From positions 42,665,628 to 42,729,627 of the forward strand of contig NC_067116.1 in the NCBI RefSeq assembly GCF_021347895.1: a DNA stretch of 64,000 nucleotides, in the 5' to 3' direction. This document shows positions 27,327 through 38,333 of this stretch, one piece after another. The translations under genes were made by a program, and so were the position numbers. The notes below the pieces were generated by a model, which saw only the letters and a program-made list of their open reading frames with translations, made no database searches and was not told where the DNA came from. Position 1 is the stretch's first letter; every line of letters begins with the position of its first letter. Origin of the DNA: Acanthochromis polyacanthus (lineage: Eukaryota > Chordata > Actinopteri > Pomacentridae).

Positions 27327-30300
27327 ATGGCGAAGACTTACGATTACTTGTTTAAACTACTTTTAATCGGCGATTCGGGCGTCGGAAAGACCTGCGTGCT
27401 ATTCAGATTTTCAGAAGATGCCTTCAACTCAACGTTCATCTCCACTATAGGTGAGTAAAAGTCGTAGTATTAGTATTAACTTAGATTGAAAAGTGGCACA
27501 GGAGCAGCCCATCCCGTCGTGCTAATTCGTTGCTAACTTTTCATGCTAGCATTGGTGGCTAGTCAGGAAGCTGCTCAACTGGCTGGTTTGAGGGGCTTTT
27601 TCAGGACCCTCTCTGACACTTCAACCAGCTAGAATATTCAGAGAGCCCCAACATGAATGATCTGAACGGGCGTGGCCCCCTTTTTTGATTTTTATACATA
27701 ACTATGGCAAGCTGAGCTAACATGCTACAAAGCTGCTAGTCAGCTAGTTTAGTCAGTTGGCAGAGTCATTTCCCTTCTATGACCAGCTGCCTTGTACTTC
27801 GTACTCTTGTATCAGACGTTACAGAAAGTATTAATTATCTCCATAATCATTCCTCTGCTTCTAAAATAAACCCACAATGTCACTGTCAGTGGGATGCTGA
27901 GTCAGTTTGGGTGACTGTCACATGTTGTTGTGCTTATAGTTGTGTGATTTGTGTGACTTTTGTTTTTCTTCAGGTATTGACTTCAAAATCAGAACAATAG
28001 AATTAGATGGGAAGAAGATCAAGCTACAAATATGGTAAGATACTCAAATATAAAGTGTACGTCCACCAGACAGCTTGTGGATGACAGTGAGAGTCGGTTG
28101 CCTTCTTATTACATACATCAACCTTAAACTAATGTAGTATAATACAACATGCCTGCACTGTTTCCTGCTTCCATGAAGGTTGCAGTGCTCAGTTTTCTCT
28201 ATGTTCATAATTCAACAGCATCACAAACTATAGCTTCTTGAGTAACCTTAAAATTCCAATACTGTGCCTCTTCAGCAAATGAATGAAAGTCCCAAAATGG
28301 ATTCAGTTTTTCAACTCAAATCCTTGAACGATGGTTTAGTTAACCATGAATATGTAACCCCAGTTAAAATGTGTACCTTCAGTGTTTGAAACTCTGAAAG
28401 CAGCACGTTGTGAGAGGGTAAGATTATACAAAGTTTGAGCTAGGAGTGCTACTTGGAGCGTATCACCTCAAAGGCTCCCTGGCTTGTAAAGCTGGAAGGT
28501 GATATAGTTGTTAGGGGGCTTGAGGAGTAGTAATGTCCTAATATCTAATCAAGTTTTAGTTTATACCTGCAAATTTGAAACAACCAAAGGATATAATAAA
28601 AATTGACTTTCACGATATGGTCCTTGACGTTAAAACATCATCTTTAAACTAATACTTTACACTTTAACCTTAAAGACATGTTTTTTGAAGGTCACTTGTT
28701 TAAGTGTGTACTGATTAAAGAATTACCTAGACTGTGTGTAGACCATGTGGCCATTGTACAGCAGAACAATATCTGTAAATGTCATGACATGTTTCATAGA
28801 GCTAATCACCTAAATTAGTATGGAACCATAGCAAAGTAGATTATTATATCTGGAAGTCTGTAAAAGAAGTTGTTTAAGGAACAGTTAGCATTGGAGCTAT
28901 GTATTTACAAGCAGTTCTGGGACTTCAGGCAGCATCTTATAGCCCTCTATTCACACCAAGCAGACACTATTGGATGTTGTGGTGACTAGTTTGTAATCTA
29001 ACGACACACAACATGAAAATAAGAGCGTTACAGATTTGATTTTGTATTTATGTTTGTAAACATTTGAAAAATTATCTGCTTCTTGTTCTTCTAATCTCTT
29101 TCTTGATTTCACAAAATGAAACTGACATTTAAATTTTTCACTTAGTCCTTAAAATATCTGAGAAACTATGGGTTGGGCAGAGTGAATGGCTTTGGGAAGG
29201 TTCTGCAAGACTGCATTAAGAAATGTGTTTTTCTGTGTAGGGATACAGCAGGACAGGAGAGGTTCAGGACCATCACAACAGCCTACTACAGAGGAGCCAT
29301 GGTGAGTTGCATCGTCAGCCCTTCTAATAATGCAATAACGGAGATTATCTTTGGAAACTGATTAGCTAAAATGGTAACCCTCTCAGATGTGCGCACTGCA
29401 ACATAAACCTTTACCAGAACCACACCCATCGTTGTTGTTGTTGTTCATGTTGTACACACCTGGAAAACCTGAGGAGTGCTCTGTACATCGCTGTGGTATT
29501 TTCTTTAGCCTCTCCTTCAGTTCAAGTTTAACTGGATGCCTGTCTTTGCATAATTTAATTCAGAAGCCTCATTGATTCTTGTCACCTTTGCTGCTTTTTC
29601 TTGAGGCTCCAAAATAACAAAACTCCTCACTAGTAAATTATGACATGTAAAGTTAACCAGTCTGTCTTTATGAATGAATGAAAATGACTTCACTGCTGTC
29701 TGCTGATCCTTTTCTTATCTTCTGCTCTATGAACTCTCCAGGGCATCATGTTAGTGTATGACATTACCAACGAGAAGTCCTTTGACAACATCAAGAACTG
29801 GATACGGAATATAGAAGAGGTAAACCCTTAATTTTTTCTTTTTATTCACTACTTCTGTGCCCTTTTTGAATGTTTTATTTTTGGCACTGAAGAGCTGCAG
29901 TGTGTGTCCATAGTGAAACACATTTTATTACAGACGGTTCCTTTCTGTTCAACATGCCCACTTCCTTTTTCTTTAGCATGCCTCAGCAGATGTGGAGAGG
30001 ATGGTCCTCGGGAATAAATGTGACGTCAACGACAAGCGACAAGTGTCCAAAGACCGAGGAGAGAAGGTGGGGATGATCAGTTTGGCAATGGATGCAGTGA
30101 AAACTTAGCCTAGCCGCGCTAGACAACCCACGGCAATGAATTTAATTCTCTGCCAGGGTGGGTCTAGTTACCCTCCATAAGGCTCCAGGCTGGATGCTCC
30201 TAAAACTGGCCGGACCAATCACCATGAAGTGTAGAGTCAGAAGGCGTAACTAAGTGACGACAGAGGCGTGACGATTCTGACAGAAACAACCGGCGCACAA

Positions 30301-31421
30301 TAAACAGTTATCTTTGGACTCGGCTTTGGCCACAGCCCTTAAAGATTTGAAGCTAAAATTCAACTTGAAAGATAAACAAAGGACGGCACTGAAGTGTTTC
30401 ATTGAGAAGAAAGACGTATTTGGACTTATGCCGACGGGATATGGCAAATCCTTAATATACCAGTTGGCTCCGCTGGTTGGGAAGCTAATGGGACTTAGCC
30501 ACAATCCGCCGGCGCTCTAGGAGCCTATTCGTTTGATTGGTTGTATACCTACCCAGTTGCTGCAGAGTGATTTGATAGACAACCTTTTAGCCCGCCTCCC
30601 TCCCTGTCGAGCGGCCCTAGACCCTTGTGCCTTCAGAACATGGGTCTAGCGCGGCTAGGCTAGTGAAAACTTGATATAAATGCACTATTCTCTGACATTG
30701 ATTGTATCTCTATTCTCTTTCTGTCAGCTGGCGCTGGAGTATGGGATCAAATTCATGGAGACCAGTGCAAAGGCAAACATCAACGTGGAGAATGTGAGTT
30801 CTAACTTTTACTAAAATTACAGATTCATAGGTGAAATAGTGTTGTAAGAGCTGACAAACATTCTTCATTTTTTCCGTCTGGAAAATGTGCTTAGGAGAAA
30901 CTATATTTTAAAGTTGACTCCCATCACAGACAACCTTTGTGTCTAGTAAGAAATATACTGAAAAAACTGAAAGTAAAAGTTCAGCTTATTAGGAAGTTGT
31001 TTGCTGACAGCTAAATGACGAGACTGATTCATATCAGCCTGTGAAATGCGACAGCGGTAGCTTACGGTGTTATAGGTGAATAGTAATGACTTTTCTTACT
31101 GAGATTCTCCTCCTTAGAATCACCACCACTAATTGCTCATGTTCTTTCGCCTGCAGGCCTTCTTAACCCTCGCCAGAGACATTAAAGCAAAGATGGACAA
31201 GAAGCTGGTAAGAATTTAAAGCACCGGGAACGCTATTTGTCGTAAACCAACCGTATTTATTGTGCGAGTGGTGGATATATACTGGAATTTGGTCATTTCA
31301 ATCGGCTTTTCTGTTTGTTTTCTCACTCCAGGAGGGCAACAACCCGCAGGGCAGCAATCAAGGAGTAAAGATCACAGAACAGCCCAAGAAGAGCAGTTTC
31401 TTCCGCTGCACGCTGCTGTGA
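27327..31421 (+). CDS. rab8a: Rab8a small GTPase, complete, eight exons
   Basis: Rab8a drives post-Golgi and recycling traffic to the plasma membrane and primary cilium. Exons: 27,327-27,450, 27,974-28,034, 29,241-29,301, 29,742-29,819, 29,977-30,066, 30,728-30,793, 31,157-31,207, 31,332-31,421; all GT-AG. The product is 207 residues, the usual length. It has P-loop GDSGVGKT at 15-22, switch II DTAGQE at 63-68, Thr72 in RFRTITT, NKCD at 121-124, SAK near 151-153, and a C-terminal CTLL prenylation box. The tail [14 protein letters not shown] is Rab8a-type, not Rab8b. The start has a good Kozak context (AAC ATG G), and the upstream in-frame sequence has no ATG. A TIR element sits in intron 5 without disturbing splice sites. 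Confidence 0.97.
28035..29240. other. rab8a intron 2, nothing recognised
   Basis: This is 1.2 kb of AT-rich unique-looking sequence between exons 2 and 3. No repeat ends, RNA gene or extra exon was seen. The shorter rab8a introns (27,451-27,973, 29,302-29,741, 30,794-31,156) likewise hold nothing I can name. Confidence 0.5.
30106..30662. mobile_element. Non-autonomous TIR DNA transposon in rab8a intron 5, carrying a helicase fragment
   Basis: The element is 557 bp with perfect 19-bp terminal inverted repeats (TAGCCTAGCCGCGCTAGAC and its complement). The flanks GTGAAAACT at 30,097-30,105 and 30,663-30,671 are identical 9-bp target duplications; because the terminal bases are ambiguous, the match can also be read as 11 bp (AGTGAAAACTT). 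Intact ends and exact duplications show that it is a recent insertion. Subterminal GGGTCTAG motifs occur near both ends. The interior carries part of a RecQ-like helicase frame. A 9-11-bp duplication is typical of Mutator-like elements, but the superfamily is not settled from sequence alone. Confidence 0.85.
30281..30520 (+). pseudogene. RecQ-like superfamily-2 helicase N-terminal fragment inside the TIR element
   Basis: An open frame runs from after a stop at 30,278-30,280 to TAG ending at 30,520 and has no ATG near its beginning. It encodes a Q-motif/motif-I region: [20 protein letters not shown] followed by [17 protein letters not shown], in which GYGKS is the Walker A lysine-serine. Everything after motif I (Walker B/DEAH, RecA2) is missing, and the frame stops within 20 codons. 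It is best read as the 5' remnant of an autonomous parent's helicase gene, or as a captured host fragment. Confidence 0.75.
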
Positions 31422-33480
31422 GAAGACGGGATTCTGCATCCGCCATCGCCTTAACTTGTGTCCCCCACTGGACAGAACTGGACAGAGCCCACTCTCATCT
31501 CTCTTCCTCACTGGTCTTCCTCCGTCTCCTTCTGATTTGTCCTGTGATTATCAAGTTAGGAAAAAGTGTATCTTTCCCTCGGTTTACCGGTCTTCCTTTG
31601 ACTCCTGTGGATCTAAGTACTGTGGCCTCTGTTACATCCTAAATCTGAAATCTTTTTTTTTTTTTTCCCCTGAGACTGACGGTTTCATCTTTTACTTCAC
31701 TTTTAAAAGGCTGCCTCTTTGTGAGACGCTGAGAACGATCAAACCTTTCCTGCCCATAGTCTTAAGCTCTCACCTACGGGTTACATGTTGTTAATATCAT
31801 CCTTATTTATATCCTTACTGGCCAAATTATACTAGTCTAATGTGCTTAAATTAAAAAAAATGCTCCATTGATCACATGGTAAGAGCACAATCTCACTTAT
31901 ATACTTTTTAAGCTATTCTACTAAATGTTTGTACTGACAGGGTGGTTGAGATTTATTTTTTTTTGCATCCACATGTAAATGCAGAAACATATATCACCGA
32001 TTATATTTCGCCGTATGAAATGGTTACGCCAGTGTATTTTACTCATCATATCAACAGTCGGGTTTACATGTCTTCTGTCCACCTTTTCTGTTCGTTTCTG
32101 TTGACTTCTTAGGCTCAAACATTCCATTCCTCTTGCCAACATGTTTATGTGCAATGTTGTGTCTGTAGAGCCCGGGTTTGTCCGCGTTCAAAGTGTTCAC
32201 GTGGCTGCAGTAAGGCTGGGCTCTCGGCAGAATCTGCTTGTTTTAAGGGCACACAGATTACTTTTGTAGTTGCTCTCCGCAGTATTTTAGGTATTGCAGT
32301 GTAAGAAAAAGCAAACCCATGGCTGGTGTGAGATTATGAGTGTTCACCGCAGCTCTGCAGGTGAGCTGGCACTACCTGAATCTAACACCTGGAGGCAATT
32401 AGGTTACACTGAAGGAATCGCAGAGACGATGAAATCCTTGTTTTATGCATTCGTACTTCTTCCAGTTGTCCGTTCCGATTGGGGGGGGGGCACATACACA
32501 ACTGTTTTCTGGGCCTTGGATTGGGGCTGTGCTGTAGCAGTATTTATGGAGTGAAGCAAAAACATAGCACCAAAATGACAAAGTGCCCTTTTTATGTTCT
32601 TATTGATTATGCACTTTTTTTTCCTTTCTGTGTTTAAAAAAAAAAAGAGAGAAGAAAAAAAATGTCTTAACATTTATTGACTGTTTGTCGCAAGTCTTAA
32701 CTGAAAACAAAGAATACTCGTGCACAACATTTCCCTGTACCTTATCTGAGCTTCCTAAAAACATCAGAGCACTGAAACTTCTCTTTTTAGTCGTTATATT
32801 GAAGGTATTTTCCCCTACTTTCATTTTCTCTCGCTCAATGATTTGGCAGGTTTCTTCTTTTTTTTCCCAGCTTCTTGTACATTCGCCGTTGATGCTTTTG
32901 GGAACCCCAGACGTCCTCTTTTATGCCGCCTCTCTCCAGATATCCTCTGTGTTTTGGCCCAGCATCATGGCCGTCTGAACTATGCATTCTGGGTGCGTAG
33001 AAAAACCTCAAAAAGCTTTGCACATTCAACTTAACGAGCTTTATTTGAGATTAGAAATGTGCAGAGGCGCTTCGTTGTTTTATTTTCTGCTGTCACTCCG
33101 AACTCACGCTTAGAGAGCTGCTCAGAGGATAAAAAATAGGAATTGAATTCTGGTTAAAATCGCATCAGCGCTTGTACGAATTGAACAAATTGTTGAAAGT
33201 GGTGCTGAAGAGTCTTTGAATCAAACCTGTAACTTCACAAATGTTTTCTTGCGGATGTAAGAAGCGCTTCTTTTGTTGAACTGGTTCTCTGAAAGTTCAG
33301 GTTTGTGGGCTTGAGTTTGGCATCATTTTGATCTAGATTTTTTTTCTTTTGATTGGAGTCTCCTTTTTGCGATTCTCTCCCCTCATAAATCTGGCAGTTC
33401 TGTCTTCACATATCTTAAACATTCCTTGACCAAATTTGGATTTCTTCCCCGATTATTGTCGGACTTCACATGGAATAAAT
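31422..33480 (+). other. rab8a 3' UTR
   Basis: About 2 kb follows the stop without coding potential, with T-rich tracts. AATAAA at 33,474-33,479 is the first well-placed canonical signal. The long 3' UTR is usual for Rab8a genes. The exact end is not proven. Confidence 0.4.
33474..33479 (+). terminator. Candidate rab8a poly(A) signal AATAAA
   Basis: This is a canonical hexamer about 2.05 kb after the stop codon. An ATTAAA about 110 bp further on is an alternative. Confidence 0.35.
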
Positions 33481-33954
33481 GAAAAAAATTCAGCAGTTGT
33501 AAATAAGATCTACAATGATTGTACTGTAGTTTCATAAATCTTATTGATCTACACTTTTTGTAGATATGTGTACTTTTGATGATTTATTAAAAATGAGATT
33601 CTTAAAGAGGTTTGGTCACATTATTGTATTTTTTTTATTTTTACACAATCATTATCTCAGCTAATAAACATCACAAACAAAATGGAGAACGGTATTTTAA
33701 ATATTTGTCAGTTTGATATTTGAATTGTAACCAGCATCCATAACCCACTTTACTAAAAAAATATTGAAAAGTATTATATATTCTATTAAAACTAATGTAT
33801 GGAAGGCTGTTCATGGTTCTCTAGAAGAGAAATTATGTTAAATTGGAACTAAAGAATAGATAAAATGTGCGAACAACATGATGAACAAAAAATGGCTTTC
33901 TAGGAAGAACAGAGTACATAAAAAAAGTAAACGATGGATGGAGTTTGGGCTTCT

Positions 33955-34230
33955 GAGAAGTGATGCCAACAAGGAAGAGCCTTGAACCTGCATTCTTTCT
34001 AGCAGCCAGCAGGGGGCGACTCCACTGGTTGCAGAAATAAGTCAGATTGTATAGAAATCAATGAGAAAATGAGCCGATTTCTCACTTGATTTGTTGCCTC
34101 ATTAAACATTTTCCTCATTAATTTATGGTTTCAATCTCTAGTTTCAAGTCTCCCTCAGTACAAAATGATGTTGATTTAATATACTATGGTCCCATTCAGA
34201 GGAGAATAGACGGTAAAGCAGAGTATGTTT
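33955..34230. repeat. Probable dispersed repeat containing GCAGCCAGCAGGGGGCGACTCC-type core
   Basis: The block around CAGCCAGCAGGGGGCGACTC, followed by AATGAGAAAATGAGCC and CTCACTTGATTTGTTGCCTC, resembles a non-autonomous DNA repeat that I recall as common in percomorph fish. There is no second copy in the window, and ends were not defined. Confidence 0.35.
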
Positions 34231-36600
34231 TAGAGTTGACTTGTAATTGGCAGATCACCACCATATCGCCATGCTTAGCGTTACCAAGTACTCAGTTAGT
34301 TCCACCTGTCACCAGTTCTATCTGCTTCAAATCAGCATTCTTATCTTCTACGTACAATTGATGTTCAGACTGTACTGAATCCTCTGCAGGGCTTGTTGCT
34401 TTTCCACCCGCTGCTGAGAAATGTTGTCAAACTGGTGACACTGCTGCTTTCAGTTTGTATATGATAAGAGTTAAATAAACCATCAGTGGCACCATCAAGA
34501 TAAACGCCTCTGATAAACAAGTCCCTAAACTGGGACAAAGCTATGCATCATGTCCGTCTTTTTCATTCTATACTGCGCATGTTATGTGCACACTAAAACA
34601 ACACAATATAATGCACATGGAGTTTCTTTGGGTTTAGAATCCATTTTCGTTTTAGTGAGTTTGAAGTATTTTCTTCCATTTTATTGGAACTTTTCCCATT
34701 ATTTTCAGATAAGTACTGAGGCACATTTTGTCCTCCGTAGCAGACAGTTTTGTATTGCAAATGAATCCGCCGCTCTTTACGGAACGGTGCTTTTAGTTTT
34801 GTCCTGGAACATGCAAATGTTCAGCGTTTGGCTCTGAAATGGTAAAAAGAACCGCTGTGATACAAATAATACCCAAAGCAAATTTTCAGAGAAGCTGGGG
34901 ATTCACAGGGGGCATCTCATTTACACCTTATTAAACATATTCACACATTCCCGCTTCAAATTTGCAACTACAGATAAAGACATGTTCACAGTCTAAGTTG
35001 CAGCGTACACTTTAGTCACCTCATGTGGTCATGTTAGCAAATACAGAGCTTTGCTGTCGATATGCTTACATGCTGCATTATAAAACTTAATAAAATCAGT
35101 AAAGGATACAGTCTCTCATCTCATCTTTTCAAGTTAGCTGAATGTAAAATGTCTAATTTTTATGTTTTGGCATAAAATCTTGAGTTGAATTGAATGAACA
35201 GCTGAGAATCCACTCAATCCATTAAATTAAGTTTATAGGAAACAAAACCAGCATATAAACGGACTTACTGGGCTGCACTGTTCGAGAATTAACTTGGAAA
35301 CGGTACAAAACCTGCTGTATATCTTTGTTAAATTAAGTTAGGATTGTTTCTTTGCATAATAATCTAAATAAATCCAACCATGGCAAAGTTTTGTACTAAA
35401 TCCAGTCCCTACATTAGTAGACTTCTCAAGTTCAGTTGATTTAACTTACATTGCACTTACACAACCTATAAGGTGAATCATTAAACTAATTAATCAACCA
35501 GAGGACAGCTGACCCACATTTTAAAAGCAGCAGAGGAACTTCTATTGGAAGCTGAACAAACTTAAAATGATTTCCCTGTAGATACCTGCATGTAACAATG
35601 CTTAAGCCGTCTAATTATTTAGATTATTTCTGTTCTCTCGTGTTTTTTGCTTTTCTTTTCTCCTCAACAAATTAAACAAAAGTTGCAGTCAATGTGTTTT
35701 AAAGGAATAATGTAAGTATCTCTGCATCTTCAGTCACTTCTCAGCAGGATTCACCTACAGGCTGTAAAACATTCACATTTCTGTACAATAGAGTTGACTA
35801 ATGCGCTGGAATGCTGCTTGTGTGTAACTGGAGAACCATTTGCAGTGCAGATCATCACTTATGCTTCAGCTGTGGAGGAAAACGACACCAGAAAGACTTT
35901 GACCTTTATTTCCTTCCACTCGTTATGTGGGAGGACGAGTTCCTCTGAAGTGACTCTCTCGCATTTACAGGAAATTATAATGAATCCCGTCATCGAGCAG
36001 TTAATGTGTCACCAACAAAATGCATCAAAGGCAATTAAATTTATTGTCAAGAAAGTAGGACAGCTAGCAGACAGAGAGAAAATATTTTTTAACACTCATG
36101 TCAGCTCTCACCTTTCTACTCTGAACCTGGAGCTGATGTAATCTTACATCACAGTGACTGAAAACAGAACTGCAGCTTCTCTTGTCATCTGGGTTTCATT
36201 TCATCTCTGATTCGTCGACTTGAAACTCATTTTTTTGCCTTAATGGTGAACATGTGTGCAGACATCCATCATTATAACTAAGGCTTTTTGCTGTGACTAC
36301 ACTATAAAAAAACAAAACAAAAACAAAACAGTCATTTTTTTCTGAATGTTTGAAATTTTAATAAAATTACAAAAACATGCTATTAATTTACATTAATATC
36401 AAATGTAAAATAACATTAAAATCCATTAACACATCCCTTCATTCTGAACAACCATAAAATAGCTATTTTTTTTAAAGAAAATTGATTTTTTTTTTGTAAT
36501 CAGAATTTTCCAACCATAACCTTTAAATTATAAATGAAACCATTCATTTCAAGTTTAATATTGTAAGGAAGTATCTTGTATAATTACAGAAATTTTCACA
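34230..36600. other. Intergenic spacer between rab8a and tRNA-Ala, nothing recognised
   Basis: AT-rich sequence. The longest frames (34,550-34,837 and 35,794-36,141) have no domain and no splice context, and I regard them as chance. Confidence 0.5.
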
Positions 36601-36625
36601 ACAAAAATGTCAAATAAATAGATAA

Positions 36626-36721
<96 letters not shown>
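36626..36721. repeat. (ATCT)n microsatellite
   Basis: About 95 bp of nearly perfect tetranucleotide repeat (about 24 units) ends directly beside the duplicated tRNA-bearing unit. A related TATC/TGTC tract sits in the same position beside the second copy at 62,688-62,743. Confidence 0.95.
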
Positions 36722-36728
36722 GTTTTTT

Positions 36729-37045
36729 CTGCTAAAGTGGTTGATCAAAATTTATGCCATTTTTTTCAAACGCAGAAAAAATAACATTAAAGTTTTAGAA
36801 AATTTTACAGATTTATTTGATTTGATTTAAAAGATGTTTTCTAACAGAATTTGTAAGTCTGCCTACTTTTAAGATCACAGACTGTTCAGGGAAAAATGCT
36901 GTAATTTTACAGCTCTTCACAGGGGATGTAGCTCAGTGGTAGAGCGCATGCTTTGCATGTATGAGGTCCTGGGTTCAATCCCCAGCATCTCCATAGTTTA
37001 TATTACATGTTGATCTGCAGAAAGATTAAAAACACAAAAGGGAAC
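36729..37045. repeat. tRNA-bearing duplicated unit, copy 1
   Basis: About 315 bp aligns with 62,744-63,035. Shared landmarks are GTGGTTGATCAAAATTTATGCC, TTTGATTTAAAAGAT, CAGGGAAAAATGCTGT, the whole tRNA gene, and TTTATATTACATGTTGATCTGC plus AGAAAGATTAAAAACACA after it. Similarity outside the tRNA is high, so this is a duplication of a larger unit and not independent tRNA genes. Confidence 0.8.
36922..36993 (+). tRNA. tRNA-Ala (anticodon TGC), copy 1
   Basis: The gene is 72 bp with a full cloverleaf: acceptor GGGGATG/CATCTCC, D arm GCTC/GAGC, anticodon stem CATGC/GTATG with TTTGCAT loop, T arm CTGGG/CCCAG with TTCAATC loop, discriminator A, no encoded CCA and no intron. The A box TAGCTCAGTGG and B box GGTTCAATCCC are intact. 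There is no T4 terminator within about 100 bp downstream, which is unusual. tRNA-Ala(TGC) decodes GCA. Confidence 0.92.
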
Positions 37046-38333
37046 ATCATAAACATGTTGCATGCCATCATCTGTCTTTCTATCTAAATCACTGATTATT
37101 TCTGATTGTTTTTTTATAAAATATGTAAATATATATATTTCATTAAACATTTAATAAGCTTATCTTACATGTTTATATCTTCCTATATAAAGACATTTTA
37201 TTTTATTTTATTTCATTTACTTATTTTCATTTATTAGCTGAAACTGTTAAATTCACAACCCTAAACCAACCACATATAAATATGTGAATATATATCGAAA
37301 ATTAGATACAATAAGTGATATATAACTGAAAAAAACATTGTTTATTTCTCAAATTTTACACAGATTTGTTAAATGATACATATCTTGTATAACTACAGAA
37401 ATTTACACGACAAAAATGTTTATTTTTAGTATCTTTAAGTATTGATAGTCAAAATTCAGCTTGTCATTATTTTTCTGTATCATAACTTGACTTTTTTTTT
37501 TTGCTTAGAAATATTCTTCATTAAACTTTTGAAAAAATACACACGACCTCATGTAAATTAAGGCGAGAAAATGTATTTTAATTATGGAAAATTGCTGCAC
37601 TTTTATGAGATGTTTTCCAGTATTTTCTGGCAATGAGGAACTGTTTTTTTCCGTTTTTTTTGTTGTTGTTGTTGTTGTTGCAGTGCATAGAATCCAAATT
37701 CGTTGTCACTTTAAAAAAATACTTTTCTTTCCAAACACATAAGGGGCATTTGCATAATTCAGTACAGTTTTTCCTCTGCTACATTACACAGCACTCTCTC
37801 TGAATGTGTTTTTCTTCTGAAGAGCTGGGCAGGTGTTGGCTCCACCCCCTCACAGGTGTGTTCAGGTGAGTGAGCTCTGCTGTGTCATTTTATCACTGAG
37901 CTGCCGGACGAGGTGAGGAAACTTTGCTGTGAGCGATGCTTCTTTCAGAGAACTGACTGCGTTTTGTAAATATTTGGGTGTAAACTGAAGGTTAATTAAC
38001 AAACCAAGTTAAAGCGCATTTGACATCTTTAATGATTACCAACAACAGGTGGAGCCATTGTTGATGTGAAAACATCTGGGTTAGATTTTTATCTGCAGAC
38101 TGCTTCTCTTACTTTTAAAAGAAAGTCTGTTTCGTGTGTGTTGAGGTACAGTGTCCTCACAACCAAATACGTCGCCTGAAAAACTACTAAAAAGGAAATA
38201 TTTACTAACATTTCTCCTACCTGTAAGTGGTTTGTACTGTATGTGTGTACTTCATATGGAAGCATTCAACATGTGGAGTCAATGACATGCGAATTCTGCC
38301 AACAGAGGATTAAATGAAACGTCTCTCAGGACG
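36994..38333. other. Intergenic region and putative hsh2d promoter/5' UTR
   Basis: AT-rich spacer with a (TTG)n tract at 37,660-37,681. A GC-richer patch around 37,820-37,930 (GGCTCCACCCCCTCACAGG and GCCGGACGAG followed by GTGAGG) looks like a promoter and a non-coding first exon with a donor site at about 37,911. That exon call is an inference from composition and the donor only. Confidence 0.3.
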
